Assembly: GCA_944739405.2 (NCBI GenBank)
Contig: OX123186.2
Span: 10,810,995 to 10,874,994, forward strand
Source: Euclidia mi
Taxonomy: Eukaryota > Arthropoda > Insecta > Lepidoptera > Erebidae
Reading direction: 5' to 3'
Length of the DNA stretch: 64,000 nucleotides
Both the position numbers and the translations under genes were made by a program. Position 1 is the stretch's first letter; each line of letters starts with the position of its first letter. The notes below the pieces were generated by a model that was not told where the DNA came from, made no database searches, and was given only the letters and a program-made list of their open reading frames with translations. Positions 33,744 to 46,015 of the stretch are shown here, one piece after another.

Positions 33744-34529
33744 AGCCAAGCCACTAACCTTGACATACTTACGTCGCAGGTGCAGGCTACGATAACTGCG
33801 CCTCCCACGATTCAGAATGAAATATCGTTGTGTACGACATCCATCGCGCGGGCGACGCGCACGCGCGGACGGCCCTCGCGCATCAATAATGATCCGCGCG
33901 GGGCCAAAACGCAGTGTATGATGTCTTAGACTGTTCTGTTAGCGACAGCGCAAGTTATCATTTATGATGTTAATGGGTCGCCGCACATGGTACGTTGTCT
34001 ACTCGATAGCGCGTCTCAGACCAATTTAATAACATTTGAATTGTTCAAACGCATCGGATTGTGGAATAACTTTAAAAATACTAACTCAATAGTCAAAGGG
34101 ATCGGCGGTTCAGAAAAACATTGCAAGGGTTCCGTAGATATTAAAATACATTCGCGTTTTGATAGGGATATTAATTTTAACATTTCTTCGATTATCGTGG
34201 AGCGTATCACGGACGCATTGCCGAACGCTAATGTAGACGTAGCATCACTCACTCGCCTCGAGTCATTGCCGCGGGCAGACGCGGAGTTTGCGAATCCGGC
34301 AGGCATTGATCTTTTGATCGGAGTTTCAATATTTCTGCACTTGCTACTAACTAAAATAGTGCGTAGTGAGCTATATGATTTACCGCCCGCTATTGAGACG
34401 GTATTTGGGTATGTGATTATGGGTACCGTACCTACGTTACATACTTCGCATTATATTACGTCTTGTTGTTGTTCTGTTCTTCAAGAAATCAAGGTGGGTG
34501 CTAAAACTGTGTGTAAGATAAAGGACTAA
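33744..34529 (+). pseudogene. Outer BEL protease region, truncated
   Basis: The frame continues past an in-frame TAG at 33927-33929 into TVLLATAQVIIYDVNG and the aspartic-protease motif LLDSASQTNLITF. It runs on to FGYVIMGTVPTL and is cut after CCCSVLQE near 34490, where foreign sequence begins. Confidence 0.8.
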
Positions 34530-34532
34530 TTA

Positions 34533-34785
34533 GCTATGCCATGCTATGCTATGCTACGCTATGCTATGCTTTGCTATGCTATGCTATGCTACGCTACTCT
34601 TGGCTATGCCATGCTATGCTATGCTACGCCATGCTATGTTATGCCATGCTATGCTATGCTAAGCTATGCTAAGCTATGCTAAGCTATGCTACGCTATGCT
34701 ACGCTATGCTACGCTATGCTACGCTATGCTACGCTATGCTACGCTATGCTACGCTATGCTACGCTATACTATACTACACTTCCGC
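34533..34785 (+). repeat. Pentamer microsatellite (ATGCT/ACGCT)n
   Basis: About 250 bp of 5-bp units ctatg/ctacg, with a regular ten-base alternation of atgct and acgct in its second half. It lies exactly between the broken outer BEL sequence and the 3' end of the LINE. Confidence 0.95.
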
Positions 34786-34794
34786 TTTGTATGC

Positions 34795-36310
34795 ATACAT
34801 ACATACATACATAGACTCACGCCTGTTTCCCGGAGGGGTAGGCAGAGACTACGGAACGCCATTTGCAACGATCCTGACATATCTCTCTTGCTTCATTCAC
34901 TCCCATCAGATTCCTCATGCATGCTCTTCTGTTCAGGGTACTTCTCACCTGTCCTGTTTTTAGGATGTCTCCAATCTGGTCAGAGAACGTCCGCCTAGGT
35001 CTTCCCCTTCGTCCTGTCCCTTCCACACTTGCCTTATATATCTGCTTGGTCAGTCTTTTGTCATCCATCCTCTCCACGTGCCCAAACCATCTTAGCATAC
35101 CTTTCTCGATGCTTGTCACTATATCTTCTTTTACCCCACAACACTCTCTTATCACACAATTCCTTATTCTGTCTGTCAGAGAAACACCACACATACTTCT
35201 CAGTGCTCTCATTTCTACAGCATTTATTCTACTTTCATGACTCTTCTGCCATACCCAACTATCACTACCATACATAAGAGTAGGTACTAACACCCCTCTA
35301 TGCACAGCCAAACGTGTCTTTTTGGACACGTTTCGGCTATTCATAAACGCCTTCAGAGCTCCATTCACTCTATTACCTGCACTAACTCTTCTTTCAATAT
35401 CTTCTACATTCTTACCATCTTTTGTAAACAGTATACCTAAATATACAAACTCATTCACTTGCTCCACTCGCTGTCCATCGATCATAATATTACAAGCCGT
35501 AACGCATTCCTCCTTTTCAAAAACCATAACTTTCGTTTTACTTACATTCACTTTCATTCCTTTCCTCTCTCACGCACCATGCATGATTGTTACCATCTCC
35601 TGCAACACCTCCGCTGAAGACGCAAACAAAACCTGATCATCAGCATAAAGGAGGCATTTGACAAGTAACTCATTCATCCTTAATCCACAATCACTATGTT
35701 TCAAATCTTGCAAACAACTGTCCATGAAGAGGTTGAACAGCCACGGCGACGCTACACATCCCTGTCTAACACCTGTGTTGATGGTAAACCAGTCAGTGTA
35801 TGCCCCGTTTATCCGAACACAAGCTCTAGAATCCTCATAAAGGGATTTCAGAGCTCGTATGAGGCTGCTGTTCACCCCATACATCGACAGTACCGACCAC
35901 ATTTCATTCCTCACCACTTTATCATAAGCCTTTTCCAAATCCACGAATGCGCAGTAGACCTTTTGACCTTTGGCCAAAAATTTCTCGGCTATGCATCGCA
36001 AGGAAAAGACTTGATCCGTACACCCCATACCCTTTCGGAATCCCGCTTGTACATCCCATATTTTCTTGTCGGTTACTTTCATAACTCTTTCAATCAGTAC
36101 CTTCACATACAATTTGCCAACAATGCTGAGAAGGCTAATGCCTCTATAGTTCTTGCATTCTTGTTGCGAGCCTTTTCCTTTATAAAGAGGCACAACTACT
36201 GCTGTGACCCAGTCATCAGGTACCCGGCCGGTGCTCCAGCACAAGTTAAATAAACGCTGCAGCTGACTAACTATGATGCCCTGTCCAGCCTTCAGCATTT
36301 CGACTGTAAT
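34795..36310 (-). pseudogene. RTE-like LINE, RT half
   Basis: The minus-strand frame carries RT motifs PLYKGKGSQQECKNYRGISL, QAGFRKGMGCTDQ, CAFVDLEKAYDKV, NTGVRQGCVASPWLFN and the catalytic YADD (CLLYADDQVLFAS). A stop at 35570-35572 interrupts it in phase, and the frame resumes with MKVNVSKTKVMVFE and ends at 34817 with WRSVVSAYPSGKQA. The 3' end is a (GTAT)n-type tail at 34795-34812. The 5' part of the same element is at 43.1-44.69 kb; the two halves were separated by the inner BEL insertion. The product would reverse-transcribe LINE RNA at a nicked target. Confidence 0.85.
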
Positions 36311-36315
36311 CCTAT
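36311..36315 (+). repeat. 5-bp target-site duplication CCTAT (left)
   Basis: CCTAT precedes the inner BEL 5' LTR and recurs at 43095-43099 after its 3' LTR. Together they mark where the LINE coding sequence was split. Confidence 0.9.
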
Positions 36316-36782
36316 TGGTAGCACCATCTACCTTTCCATCGAGAACCAATCACGTCAACGTCAATGGTTCGTCGCTGCTCGGCCAATCTGAGCGATCCTT
36401 TTCATAAATCCCCTCCCGAAACACCTCGCTATTGGCCGCCTTGCTCAACGGCGACGCAGAAGATTCGAGACGCTGAGATCGTGTCCGCCATACCGCACCG
36501 CACCGCTATAATTATTAACGCTTATACAAAACTCAACAAAACCGCCCGCGAGTGAAAGTGATTTGTGTAATGGAGTGAATCAAGCAGCTTCATCTCGAAA
36601 ACAACAGGAGACTGCCATTCTGAGAAGAAGAAGATTGCCGCACAAGGTAAGAGGTTCCTTCCTACACCATACTTTCTCTCCCTCTCCAATCCTAGGCGAC
36701 CAGAACTCGCCATCCTTTAGATACAGTCCATTTTTTCCCAAATCGCCTAGGAACCATACGGTTTCGATGTAAAGCCGAACCA
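36316..36782 (+). repeat. Inner BEL 5' LTR
   Basis: Begins TGGTAGCACC and ends GCCGAACCA. A shorter LTR variant than that of the outer element, with a gcagaagattcgagacgctg segment where the outer one has a longer sequence. Confidence 0.9.
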
Positions 36783-37120
36783 TTTTTTTGATCCATACGA
36801 GTCGGATTCATTTACGTTTTTATACGTTATATCGCTATACCTTGGCAGTTATAGAACCTAGCTATACTCCTAGTGCATTCACATAACCGTCACATGGTTG
36901 TTTTCGCACGCTTCAGTAGGTAATATACTTTTACGTAGCTAGCTACTTACCCAATTATTATTTCTGGAACTATCATAGTTGTCTTGTAAATCTCATATTT
37001 CAAGCAACTTTTAATTCCTCCGCTCTCAAGTGTTGCCTACTTAGCCTACTTAGGTAAAATAATAGGTACATTAGATATTCTTATTTTGTTTCGGTCTCAT
37101 TATCTTATACTTACGTAAGC

Positions 37121-38556
37121 ATGTCACAACAAAAGAAGTCACGAGTGTCGGAAGACAAAGAGATGACAATCTTAGAAGCAAAACGCAATATTTTATTTGA
37201 GCGTAGTCAAAACATTTATGAGCGCTCAAAAATCGCCGCTATTTCCGATAGTAATAGGGAATCATTCCTCAGCTATTGTATGACAGTAGATAGTATTCGA
37301 ACAGATTTTCATAAGTTGTTAGACGATTATAACGCAAGATTGCTTTCTGTCAATCCTGATGAAAAACCGAATTATCAGGCGTACACCTCATTCGAGGACC
37401 TTTATTGTATTGTTAAGCGTATACAATCGCAATTGGAGGGTAAATATTTGGCAAAGCCCGTTTCCGCGGCTCGCACGCCGAAGTTACCGCCAATCGAGAT
37501 TGTGTCGTTTGATGGCGATATACGAAACTGGCCGTTATTCTATGCGAGTTTTAAGTCTACAGTGCACGATAATGGTTCTCTGACAGATGCTGATAGGTTG
37601 TACTATTTAATAGGTAAACTGTCACCGAAGGCCCAGTCCGTATTTGCAGGTGTCACACCCAGTGCTGAGAATTATCAGGTCATATTTCAGTCACTACTTG
37701 ATAAATATCAAGACACGCGCGTCCTAGCGTCTACCTACTTTGATCAAGCTTTAAATCTTAAACTGCCCGGTGCCGCATCTGTCTCGAATTTACAGCTGTT
37801 TATTGATAACTTCGTAACCGCGGTTAATTCTCTTAGGAACTTAAAATTAGAAGATCTTTCCGACTTTATGTTGCTTCAAATCGCTTTAAAAAGTTTGACA
37901 CTGATACAATTCGTGCTTTCGAGATGACGGAACGCAATAATAAAATACCTACACTAGATAGTTTTATTTCGTTCATCAAAGATCAGTGTCGAATATTTCA
38001 TAATACGCAGTCTGGTTCACCTGGCCCGTCTAACACTAACAGCAGCAAACAAAGGTTGAATAAAGCGCGAAATAGTAATAATAACTTGGTACCTAATCCA
38101 CAATCTTACTTAACATGCTCAGAATCTAATAAAATTAATTCACAGAAGTGTCTGTGCAGTAATATAGTGCACAAACATTTCAACAAGTGTCCCGCCTTTA
38201 ATGGTTTAAATCCGACTGCTCGTTTCAAGTGCGTGAAAGGTAACAAAGCTTGCATTAATTGCTTAAGTATAAAGCATAAAACGAGTGATTGTTCTAGTAA
38301 GACGAGATGTCGTTCATGTAATCAACGACACCACTCATTGTTGCACTATGATAAAAGTAGTCCGTTGTCAAGGCAAGCCACTAACCTTGACACACTTACG
38401 TCGCAGGTGCAGGCTACGATAACTGCGCCTCCCACCATCCAGAATGAAATATCGTTGTGTACGACATCCATTGCGCGGGCGGCGTGCACGCGCGGACGGC
38501 CTTCGCGCGCTTGTAGTGATCAGAGCAGTGCTAAGCCGCGGTGTATGACGTCTTAG
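37121..38556 (+). pseudogene. Inner BEL gag, one frameshift
   Basis: Opens with MSQQKKSRVSEDKEMTILEA at 37121. It runs 250 codons to about 37890, where one base is missing relative to the outer copy, and resumes in the next frame from MTERNNKIPTLDSF to the TAG at 38554-38556. The C-terminal part is Cys/His rich (CLCSNIVHKHFNKC, CINCLSIKHKTSDC, CRSCNQRHHSLLH), as in BEL/Pao nucleocapsids. Confidence 0.85.
38554..38556 (+). other. In-frame TAG between gag and protease (inner copy)
   Basis: The codon series ATG ACG TCT TAG ACT GTT keeps one frame across the stop. The outer copy has TAG at the equivalent place (33927-33929). See the finding on this site. Confidence 0.85.
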
Positions 38557-40260
38557 ACTGTTCTGTTAGCGACAACGCAAGTTATCGTTTATGATGTTAA
38601 TGGGTCGCCGCACATGGTACGTTGTCTACTCGATAGCGCGTCTCAGTCCAATTTAATAACATTTGAATTGTTCAAACGCCTCGGATTGTGGAATAACTTT
38701 AAAAATAATAACTCAATAGTCAAAGGGATCGGCGGTTCAGAAAAACATTGCAAGGGTTCCGTTGATATTAAAATACATTCGCGTTTTGATAGGGATATTA
38801 ATTTTAACATTTCTTCGCTTATCGTGGAGCGTATTACGGACACATTGCCAAGCGCTAATGTGGAGGTATCACTACTCAAACACCTCGAGTCATTGCCACT
38901 GGCAGACTCGGAGTTTGCGAATCCGGCAGATATTGATGTTTTGATCGGAGCTGCAATATTCCCGCACTTGCTACTGACTAAAGTGGTACATAGTGAGCAA
39001 CATAACTTACCGCCCGATATTGAGACGGTATTTGGGTATGTGATTATGGGTACCGTACCTACATTACATACTTCTCAATACGTTACGTCTTGCTGTTGTT
39101 CTGTTCTTCAAGAAAATAATATTGATTCTCTTCTCAAGCGATTTTGGGAGCTTGAAGAGATTACCGCACCACCCTCGATGAGCCGTAAAGATCTCGAGTG
39201 TGAAGAACATTTCCGCGCTACCACTGTTCGTGACGACAGTGGCAGATACGTTGTGGCGTTGCCATTCTGTGGTGACCCTTATTCGTTAGGCGACTCGTAC
39301 GCTGCTGCGCTCAGACGTTTCCATTGTTTGGAACGTAAACTTGATGCATCACTTAAGTTACGCAGCGCCTATAATGACGTCATTCGTGACTACATAGATA
39401 AAGGTTTTTTGAGTGTAGTTGTAAACAACGAGGGCAACTCTCTACCCTCATATTATATCCCGCATCACGGCGTAGTTCGCGAAGATAAAACCTGTACTAA
39501 ACTTCGCGTGGTTTTAGATGCTAGTTGCAAGACTACATCGGGTCAGTCGATTAATGACAATTTGCATGCCGGCCCCAATCTACAGGGTGATATATTTAAC
39601 ATCATAATAAAGTTTCGTCTTTTCCAAATCGCTCTGTCAGCTGATTGCCGCCAAATGTTTCTCAATATCGGCGTTCGCGAATCTGACCGTAGATTTCAAC
39701 GGATCTTTTATCGTTTTGATAAGAAAGAACCTTTATCTGTGTATCAGTTCAATCGTGTTTGTTTTGGACTCAAGTCTAGCCCATATCACATGTTACGAGT
39801 TGTTCGCCAGTTGATCGCTGATGAAGGCGATCACTTTCCCGCCGCAGCGGCTGTTGCTACTTCCGCTTTGTATATGGATGACATTGCCTGTAGTGTCATA
39901 TCCGCTCCGCTAGCAATTTCGCTTTGTGAAGAGCTTATCCAGCTTTTCAAGCGAGGCCAGTTTGATCTTGTCAAATGGACAAGCAACTCTAAGGAGGTTC
40001 TCGCACGCATACCAGATTCTCATAAAGCTTCTCCAGACATTGAGTTTGAGACGTCTGTACCGCATAAGGTTCTCGGTTTACGCTGGGACAAATCCTGCGA
40101 TAGTTTTCGATTTAACGTCTCACCACTAGATGATAAGTGCACCAAACGCACTATGCTGTCCACAGTGGCTCGACTTATGGGACATAATGGGTTTTGTGAC
40201 TCCCACAATTTTGTACGCCAAGCTCTTGATCAAAGAGCTTTGGCTATCAAAGTGTGAGTG
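38557..40260 (+). pseudogene. Inner BEL protease and reverse transcriptase
   Basis: Open from the TAG to 40257. The protease motif LLDSASQSNLITF is at residues about 25-37. RT blocks include VVLDASCKTTSGQSIND, SADCRQMFLNIGVRESDRRF and VCFGLKSSPYHM, and the catalytic box is YMDD (ALYMDDIACSV). One extra T at about 40177, absent from the outer copy, shifts the frame just before the conserved GFADAS RNase H block. The enzyme would copy element RNA inside the particle. Confidence 0.9.
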
Positions 40261-40594
40261 GGATGAAACACACCCTGACCATATTGTCGGCGCTTGGGGC
40301 CAGTTTTGTATTGAGCTTACCGCGCTCAATCAAATTACTGTTCCGCGTCATCTTGGGTTGGTAGATGGATGTACCATCAACATAATAGGTTTCGCTGACG
40401 CCAGCGAGCGTGCTTACGGCGGAGTCGTATATCTGCAAGTCCGCATTGGTTCTAACTACTCGGTGCAGTTAGTTTGTGCCAAATCCAAGGTCTCGCCTGT
40501 TAAAACCATTTCGGTTGCGAAACTGGAGTTGTACGCGGCCCTTCTGCTGTCTCAGTTGCTCCGCAAGGTTCAAGACACAGTTTTGCCCCACTAA
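40180..40594 (+). pseudogene. Inner BEL RNase H segment
   Basis: In the shifted frame: IMGFVTPTILYAKLLIKELW, then GFADASERAYGGVVYLQV and VAKLELYAALLLSQLL, the acidic residues of BEL-type RNase H. It stops at 40592-40594, where a small indel relative to the outer copy moves the sense to the next frame. Confidence 0.85.
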
Positions 40595-40599
40595 CCTAT

Positions 40600-42413
40600 T
40601 AATCAAAATATACGCATTTTCCGACTCCAAAGTAGTGCTCGCTTGGATTCATTCTTCTCCTCATCGCTGGCAGACTTTTGTCGCCAACCGCGTTAGCAAA
40701 TTGATTGAACTGGTTCCTGCTACTTGTTTCAATCACGTCGCGGGTATTGAGAACCCCGCAGATTGCCTGTCTCGTGGTGTCACTCCACTTAATCTCCTGC
40801 ATCATCCATTTTGGTATCGTGGACCTTCTTGGATTTCCCATGATCCGTCAGAATGGCCCATGCAAAGTTTTGACCACGGTGCAGAAGACGAAGATGTACC
40901 CGAACGGAAGTCTGTTTCTTATCCCGTGATTGCTGAGGTTGCGGAGTCTCCCATCTATGCACTCGCACTACGCATGTCATCGTGGTCTAAGTTACTCCGC
41001 GCCATCGTTTATGTCTATAGGTTTCTTAGGCACCTACCTAATGAGACTTTTGTACCAAGTACTGACATCAAATTCGCAGAATGTAAGTTACTACGAGCTG
41101 TACAGGCTGTTCATTTTAGTAACGACATTCAAAATTTGAAAAACAATGTACCTTGTTCTCCCGCTATCCTTAGACTCAAGCCGTTTCTCGATGAACACGG
41201 CGTCATACGCGTTGGGGGTCGTCTGTCAAATTCGGATGAACCTTATAACTACAAACATCCTTGCATTCTGCCGCGTCAAGATCATGTTGTCGACCTTCTT
41301 GTTGATTTCTATCACAAGAAGCACCTCCATGCTGGTCCAGAGTTGCTTATGTCCTTACTTAGGCATAAGTATTGGATTTTAGCCGCTCGACGAATAATTC
41401 GTCACAGAATACATAAATGTAACGTCTGTTTCAAATTTCGTCCGCGTCCGACTTTCCCTCCCATAGCCGATCTCCCTAGCCAGCGCGTCCACCAGGTTGC
41501 TAAAGCGTTTACATACACCGGTTGTGATTACGCAGGACCACTGCTGTATACGCCAGTGCGTGGTCGAGGTGTTAAAAGCCGTAAAGCCTGGCTATGTATT
41601 TTTACATGCTTAACGACGCGCGCTACGCATATTGAAGTTGCGACAGATTTAAGCACGGTGTCATTCCTGGCAGCCCTTAAACGATTTCTCTCACGGTGCG
41701 GCCCTGTACAGTGTTTGTACACGGATAACGGCACTTGTTTCGTGGGCGCAAGCTCCTATTTACGCGACCTTTATAAGTTTCTCAGGGAAGAATATCGTAC
41801 TCGTCTTCAGGAAGAACTTTCCATAAATCATATTGACTGGAAGTTTATTCCACCAGCATCACCACATTTCGGTGGATGTTGGGAAAGCATGGTCAAAGTA
41901 ATTAAAACGCATCTCTTCAAAGTTATAGGTCAACAGATCCTCTCTTACAAAGAGCTTTTAACTGTCCTTGCACAAGTCGAGGCACTGATCAACTCGCGTC
42001 CGCTCAAGGCATTGAGTAGCGACCCTGCAGAACCATCCGCGATAAGCCCTGCACATTTTCTGAACACAGTGCCATTATCGTCATTTCCGGCTCCTGAAGC
42101 AGACTCTTCAAGCTTGCTCCAGAGACATACTCTGCTGGATAAACTCGTGCAGTCGTTCTGGCGGCGCTGGCGTGCGGAATATCTACACCAGCTTCAGGCT
42201 AAATCCAAGTGGAATAGTCCTGCATCCCCTATACAGGAGGGTACGTTGGTCGTCATAATACATGATAATGCTCCGCCGCTTTCATGGCCGTTAGCCATCG
42301 TAGAGAAATTACATACTTCCAAGGACGGTACAAACCGCGTTGTTACCGTAAAAACCGCTAAGGGGAGCTACGTGCGCCCTGTTGTACGTCTCTGTCCGCT
42401 TCCAACTCAGTGA
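40600..42413 (+). pseudogene. Inner BEL integrase and pol C-terminus
   Basis: A clean frame of about 600 codons: AFSDSKVVLAWIHS and GIENPADCLSRG close the RNase H region. A zinc-binding region follows (H at HLHAGPELLMSLLRHKYW, C at HKCNVC). The integrase core has D in GCDYAGPL, D in LYTDNGTCFVGA and E in HFGGCWESMVK. The chain ends with the DUF5641-like domain of BEL/Pao pol (LVVIIHDNAPPLSWPLAIVE, YVRPVVRLCPLP). It is the best preserved part of the element, but it lies downstream of three frame breaks. Confidence 0.9.
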
Positions 42414-42611
42414 GATCTAGCCTGAAGTTGGATCTACCTCTTAGTTTAAGTATTTAGTTGATAGTTTTCGCTGTTATTGCGTTTGTAGTTTTCGCTAAAG
42501 TTAATTTAGAATAATTTTATTATCATATCGCTGTCTTAGCCTATTGATGGGTTATGCGGTAATACACCCAACATAGCTAAGTTCAATTATATTTCTTTTA
42601 AAGGCAACCCT

Positions 42612-42628
42612 TTAGGGCCGGGGGGATA
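42612..42628 (+). other. Inner BEL polypurine tract region
   Basis: tagggccggggggata precedes the 3' LTR; the outer element has the same tract at 45999-46015. Confidence 0.7.
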
Positions 42629-43094
42629 TGGTAGCGCCATTTACCTTTCCATCGAGAACCAATAACGTCAACGTCAATGGTTCGTCGCTGCTCGGCCAAT
42701 CCGAGCGATCCTTTTCATAAATCCCCTCCCGAAACACCTCGCTATTGGCCGCCTTGCTCAACGGCGACGCAGAAGATTCGAGACGCTGAGATCGTGTCTG
42801 CCATACCGCACCGCACCGCTATAATTATTACCGCTTATACAAAACTCAACAAAACCGCCCGCGAGTGAAAGTGATTTGTGTAGTGGAGTGAATCAAGCAG
42901 CTTCATCTCGAAAACACCAGGAGACTGCCCTTCTGAGAAGAAGAAGATTGCCGTGCAAGGTAAGAGGTTCCTTTCTACACCATACTTTCTCTCCCTCTCC
43001 AATCCTAGGCGACCAGAACTCGCCATCCTTTAGATACAGTCCATTTTTTCCCAAATCGCCTAGGAACCTTCGGTTTCAGTGTAACGCCGAACCA
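42629..43094 (+). repeat. Inner BEL 3' LTR
   Basis: 466 bp ending GCCGAACCA, followed by CCTAT at 43095-43099, after which the LINE sequence resumes. Confidence 0.95.
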
Positions 43095-43099
43095 CCTAT

Positions 43100-44687
43100 C
43101 ATACCCTGCAGCCTTACCTAATTTCATACTGGCCAGTGCCTTCAAAATCTCATCCACGCCAATATCGCTTTCATCATTGCTATCATTATCATTCATTTCA
43201 CCTGTTGATATCTCTGTCGTCGTTCTTTCAAATAATCCTTCAAAATACTATTTCCGTCTCTTCAGCACACACGATTCACCATTTAGTATCTTTCCATTCT
43301 TGTCTCTGATTGCTGTGTATTCTGAGTATTGAGTCTTTCCTCGAACTGCACGAACAGATTTCCAGAAAAACTTAATGTTTCTCCGAAAGTCGTCAGATAA
43401 TCTACTATCAAACTCATCTTTCTTTTCCGCTTTTTTCCTTTTAACCTTTTATTTCACTATAATTTTACACCTAACAAACTCCTTTCTTGCTTCATCTATG
43501 TCATCACTCGTTGCCTTTCCCATTCTTTCATTTGCTCTGGCAGCCAACCAATCTAACCACGCTTTCTTCTTCTCTGATACTGCTGATTGTACATCCTTGT
43601 CCCACCATGTATTCTTAACCTTTCGTAGTTTCTTTCTCTTGATCACACCACATACTTCAGACGCTACACATACTACATCTTCTTTAAAGGAATGCCATAA
43701 TTCTTCCATATCATTTATGCCATCGAACCTCTCAGATCTTGCTATCAATCTTCGTTTATACTCATCTTTCACATCTTTCTCTTGCAGATTTTCTATTTTT
43801 ATTCTTGCCAAGACCCTCTCTTGATTATTTTCTCGGTGTCGCCATCCTCTAAAGAGCCCACTTATCCGGCCTAAAACCAAAAAGTGGTCTGTATGGATGC
43901 CGATCCCTCGAAACACTCTCGTGTCCAACACATTCCTTCTCCGTCGTTCATCTACTAATACAAAATCAATCATACTTCTTCTAACATTTTTCGCCTCACG
44001 TGTATACAAATGTATCTTTTTGTGATCAAACATGGTGTTTGTCACACAAAGGCTCCACTCCAAACATCGTTCACACTCTTATCACCGAATCCACCTAAAA
44101 CCCTTTCAAATCCATCTCGCTTTACTCCCACCCATCCATTGAAATCACCTAACAAAATGAATCTTTCATTATTCTTACAGGTCCTCAGAATCTCTCTTAA
44201 ACTCTCCCAAAACTCCTGCCTTTCGTCTTGCTCATGTTGTGACATACCCGTTAGTATATTGACCGGGGCGTAAACCCCTACAATAAGAAGACGAGTAAGT
44301 CCTACTTTCATTCTCATCCATAGTAGCCTCGCATTTACACATTCAAACTCTTTTACGCACTCATTCATTCGCGCAGACAGTACTAAACCAACTCCCTTGC
44401 AGGCTCTGGTGGTACTATCTACTCCGGAGCAATACGCCGTGTAGCTGCCATGCTTGGTAGTGCCACATCCTTTCTTTTTTGTTTCATTCATACACAGAAC
44501 ATCAATCTTTCTATCATCCATCACCTGGTATACTTCATCCAATTTTCCGTCCATTCCACCGCCAACATTCAATGTTGCAAATCGGTTTTCCGCAGGCCGC
44601 TTTTCGCCCTCGCGGGAAACGAGACGTGACGGGTTGCGAACCGCGTCGCCGCCATTTAAAGAATTATTAATATCTGTCCTCATAGCG
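43100..44687 (-). pseudogene. RTE-like LINE, endonuclease half
   Basis: The minus strand starts near 44687 and encodes an APE-type endonuclease. It shows FATLNVGGGMDGKLDEVY, the Glu block LCMNETKKKG, LLIVGVYAPVNI and LLGDFNGWVGVKRDG. After a one-base shift around 44045-44060 come MIDFVLVDERRRR and the His-containing IHTDHFLVLGR. A stop at 43449-43451 lies in phase with the following DEFDSRLSDDFRKNIKFFW. The half ends at LASMKLGKAAGYD, directly continued at 36310 beyond the inner BEL element. The domain would nick the target DNA strand. Confidence 0.85.
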
Positions 44688-45798
44688 CTTTGTATATGGA
44701 TGACATTGCCTGTAGTGTCATATCCGCTCCGCTAGCAATTTCGCTTTGTGAAGAGCTTATTCAGCTTTTCAAGCGAGGCTAGTTTGATCTTGTCAAATGG
44801 ACAAGCAACTCTAAGGAGGTTCTCGCACGCATACCAGATTCTCATAAAGCTTCTCCAGACATTGAGTTTGAGAAGTCTGTACCGCATAAAGTTCTCGGTT
44901 TACGCTGGGACAAATCCTGCGATAGTTTTCGGTTTAACGTCTCACCGCCAGATGATAAGTGCACCAAACGCACTATGCTGTCCACAGTGGCTCGACTATG
45001 GGACATAATGGGTTTTGTGGCTCCCACAATTTTGTACGCCAGGCTCTTAATTAAAGAACTTTGGCTATCAAAGTGTGAGTGGGATGAAACACCCTCTGAC
45101 CATATTGTCGCCGCTTGGGGCCAGTTTTGTATTGAGCTTACCGCGCTCAATCAAATTACTATTCCGCGTCATCTTGGGTTGGTAGATGGATGTACCATCA
45201 ACTTAATAGGTTTCGCTGACGCCAGCGAGCATGCTTACGGCGGAGTCGTATATCTGCAAGTCCGCATTGGTTCTAACTACTCGGTGCAGTTAGTTTGTGC
45301 CAAGTCCAAGGTCTCGCCTGTTAAAACCATTTCGGTTGCGAGACTGGAGTTGTGCGCGGCCCTTTTGCTGTGTTAGTTGCTCCGCAAGGTTCAAGACACA
45401 GTTTTGTCCCACTACTCTATCAATAAAATACACGCGTTTTCTGACTCCAAAGTAGTGCTCGCTTGGATTTATTCTTCTCCTCACCGCTGGCAGACTTTTG
45501 TCGCCAACCGCGTTGGTAAATTGATTGAACTTGTTCCTGCTACTTGTTTCAATCACGTGCGGAATATCTCCACCAACTTCAGGCTAGATCCAAATGGAAT
45601 AGTCCTGCATCCCCTATACAGGAGGATACGTTGGTCGTCCTAATACATGATAATGCTCCGCCGCTTTCATGGCCGTTAGCCATCGTAGTGAAACTGCATA
45701 CTTCCAAGGACGGTACAACCCGCGTTGTCACCGTGAAAACTGCGAAGGGGAGCTACGTGCGCCCTGTTATACGTCTCTGTCCGCTTCCAACTCAGTGA
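44688..45798 (+). pseudogene. Outer BEL RT/RNase H remnant fused to pol C-terminus
   Basis: Resumes exactly at ALYMDDIACSV, the RT catalytic box. Stops at 44780-44782 and 45374-45376 interrupt a frame that still reads DIMGFVAPTILYARLLI and GFADASEHAYGGVVYLQV. Near 45559 the sequence jumps from the FNH block (inner equivalent about 40738) to the pol C-terminus (inner equivalent about 42174), deleting zinc-binding and integrase domains. It ends YVRPVIRLCPLP at 45798. Confidence 0.9.
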
Positions 45799-46015
45799 GA
45801 TCTAGCCTGAGGTTGGATCTACCTCTTAGTTTAGTATTTAGTTTGTAGTTTTCGCTATAATTGCGTTTGTAATTTTCGCTAAAGTTAATTTAGATTAATT
45901 TTATTATCATATCGCTGTCTTAGCCTATTGATGGGTTATGCGGTAGTACACCCAATATGACTAAGTTCAATTTTAGTTTTTTTTTTAAAGGCAACCCTTT
46001 AGGGCCGGGGGGATA

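Larger units (their letters stand above)
36316..43094 (+). mobile_element. Inner BEL/Pao LTR element, nearly full length
   Basis: A 467-bp 5' LTR (36316-36782) and a 466-bp 3' LTR (42629-43094), TG...CA, enclose a complete gag-protease-RT-RNase H-integrase order. They differ at roughly 16 sites, about 3 to 4 per cent by eye, clearly older than the Gypsy insertion. CCTAT target duplications flank it within the LINE. It has at least three frame breaks in gag and pol plus the in-frame TAG at 38554. It is in the same orientation as the outer BEL element. Confidence 0.95.

Noticed and set aside
34666..34998. Tyr/Cys/Met-rich repetitive frames
   Set aside because: They translate the ATGCT/ACGCT microsatellite and the antisense of the LINE.
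35696..36253. 185-codon plus-strand frame
   Set aside because: Exact antisense shadow of the LINE reverse transcriptase, which has clear motifs on the minus strand.
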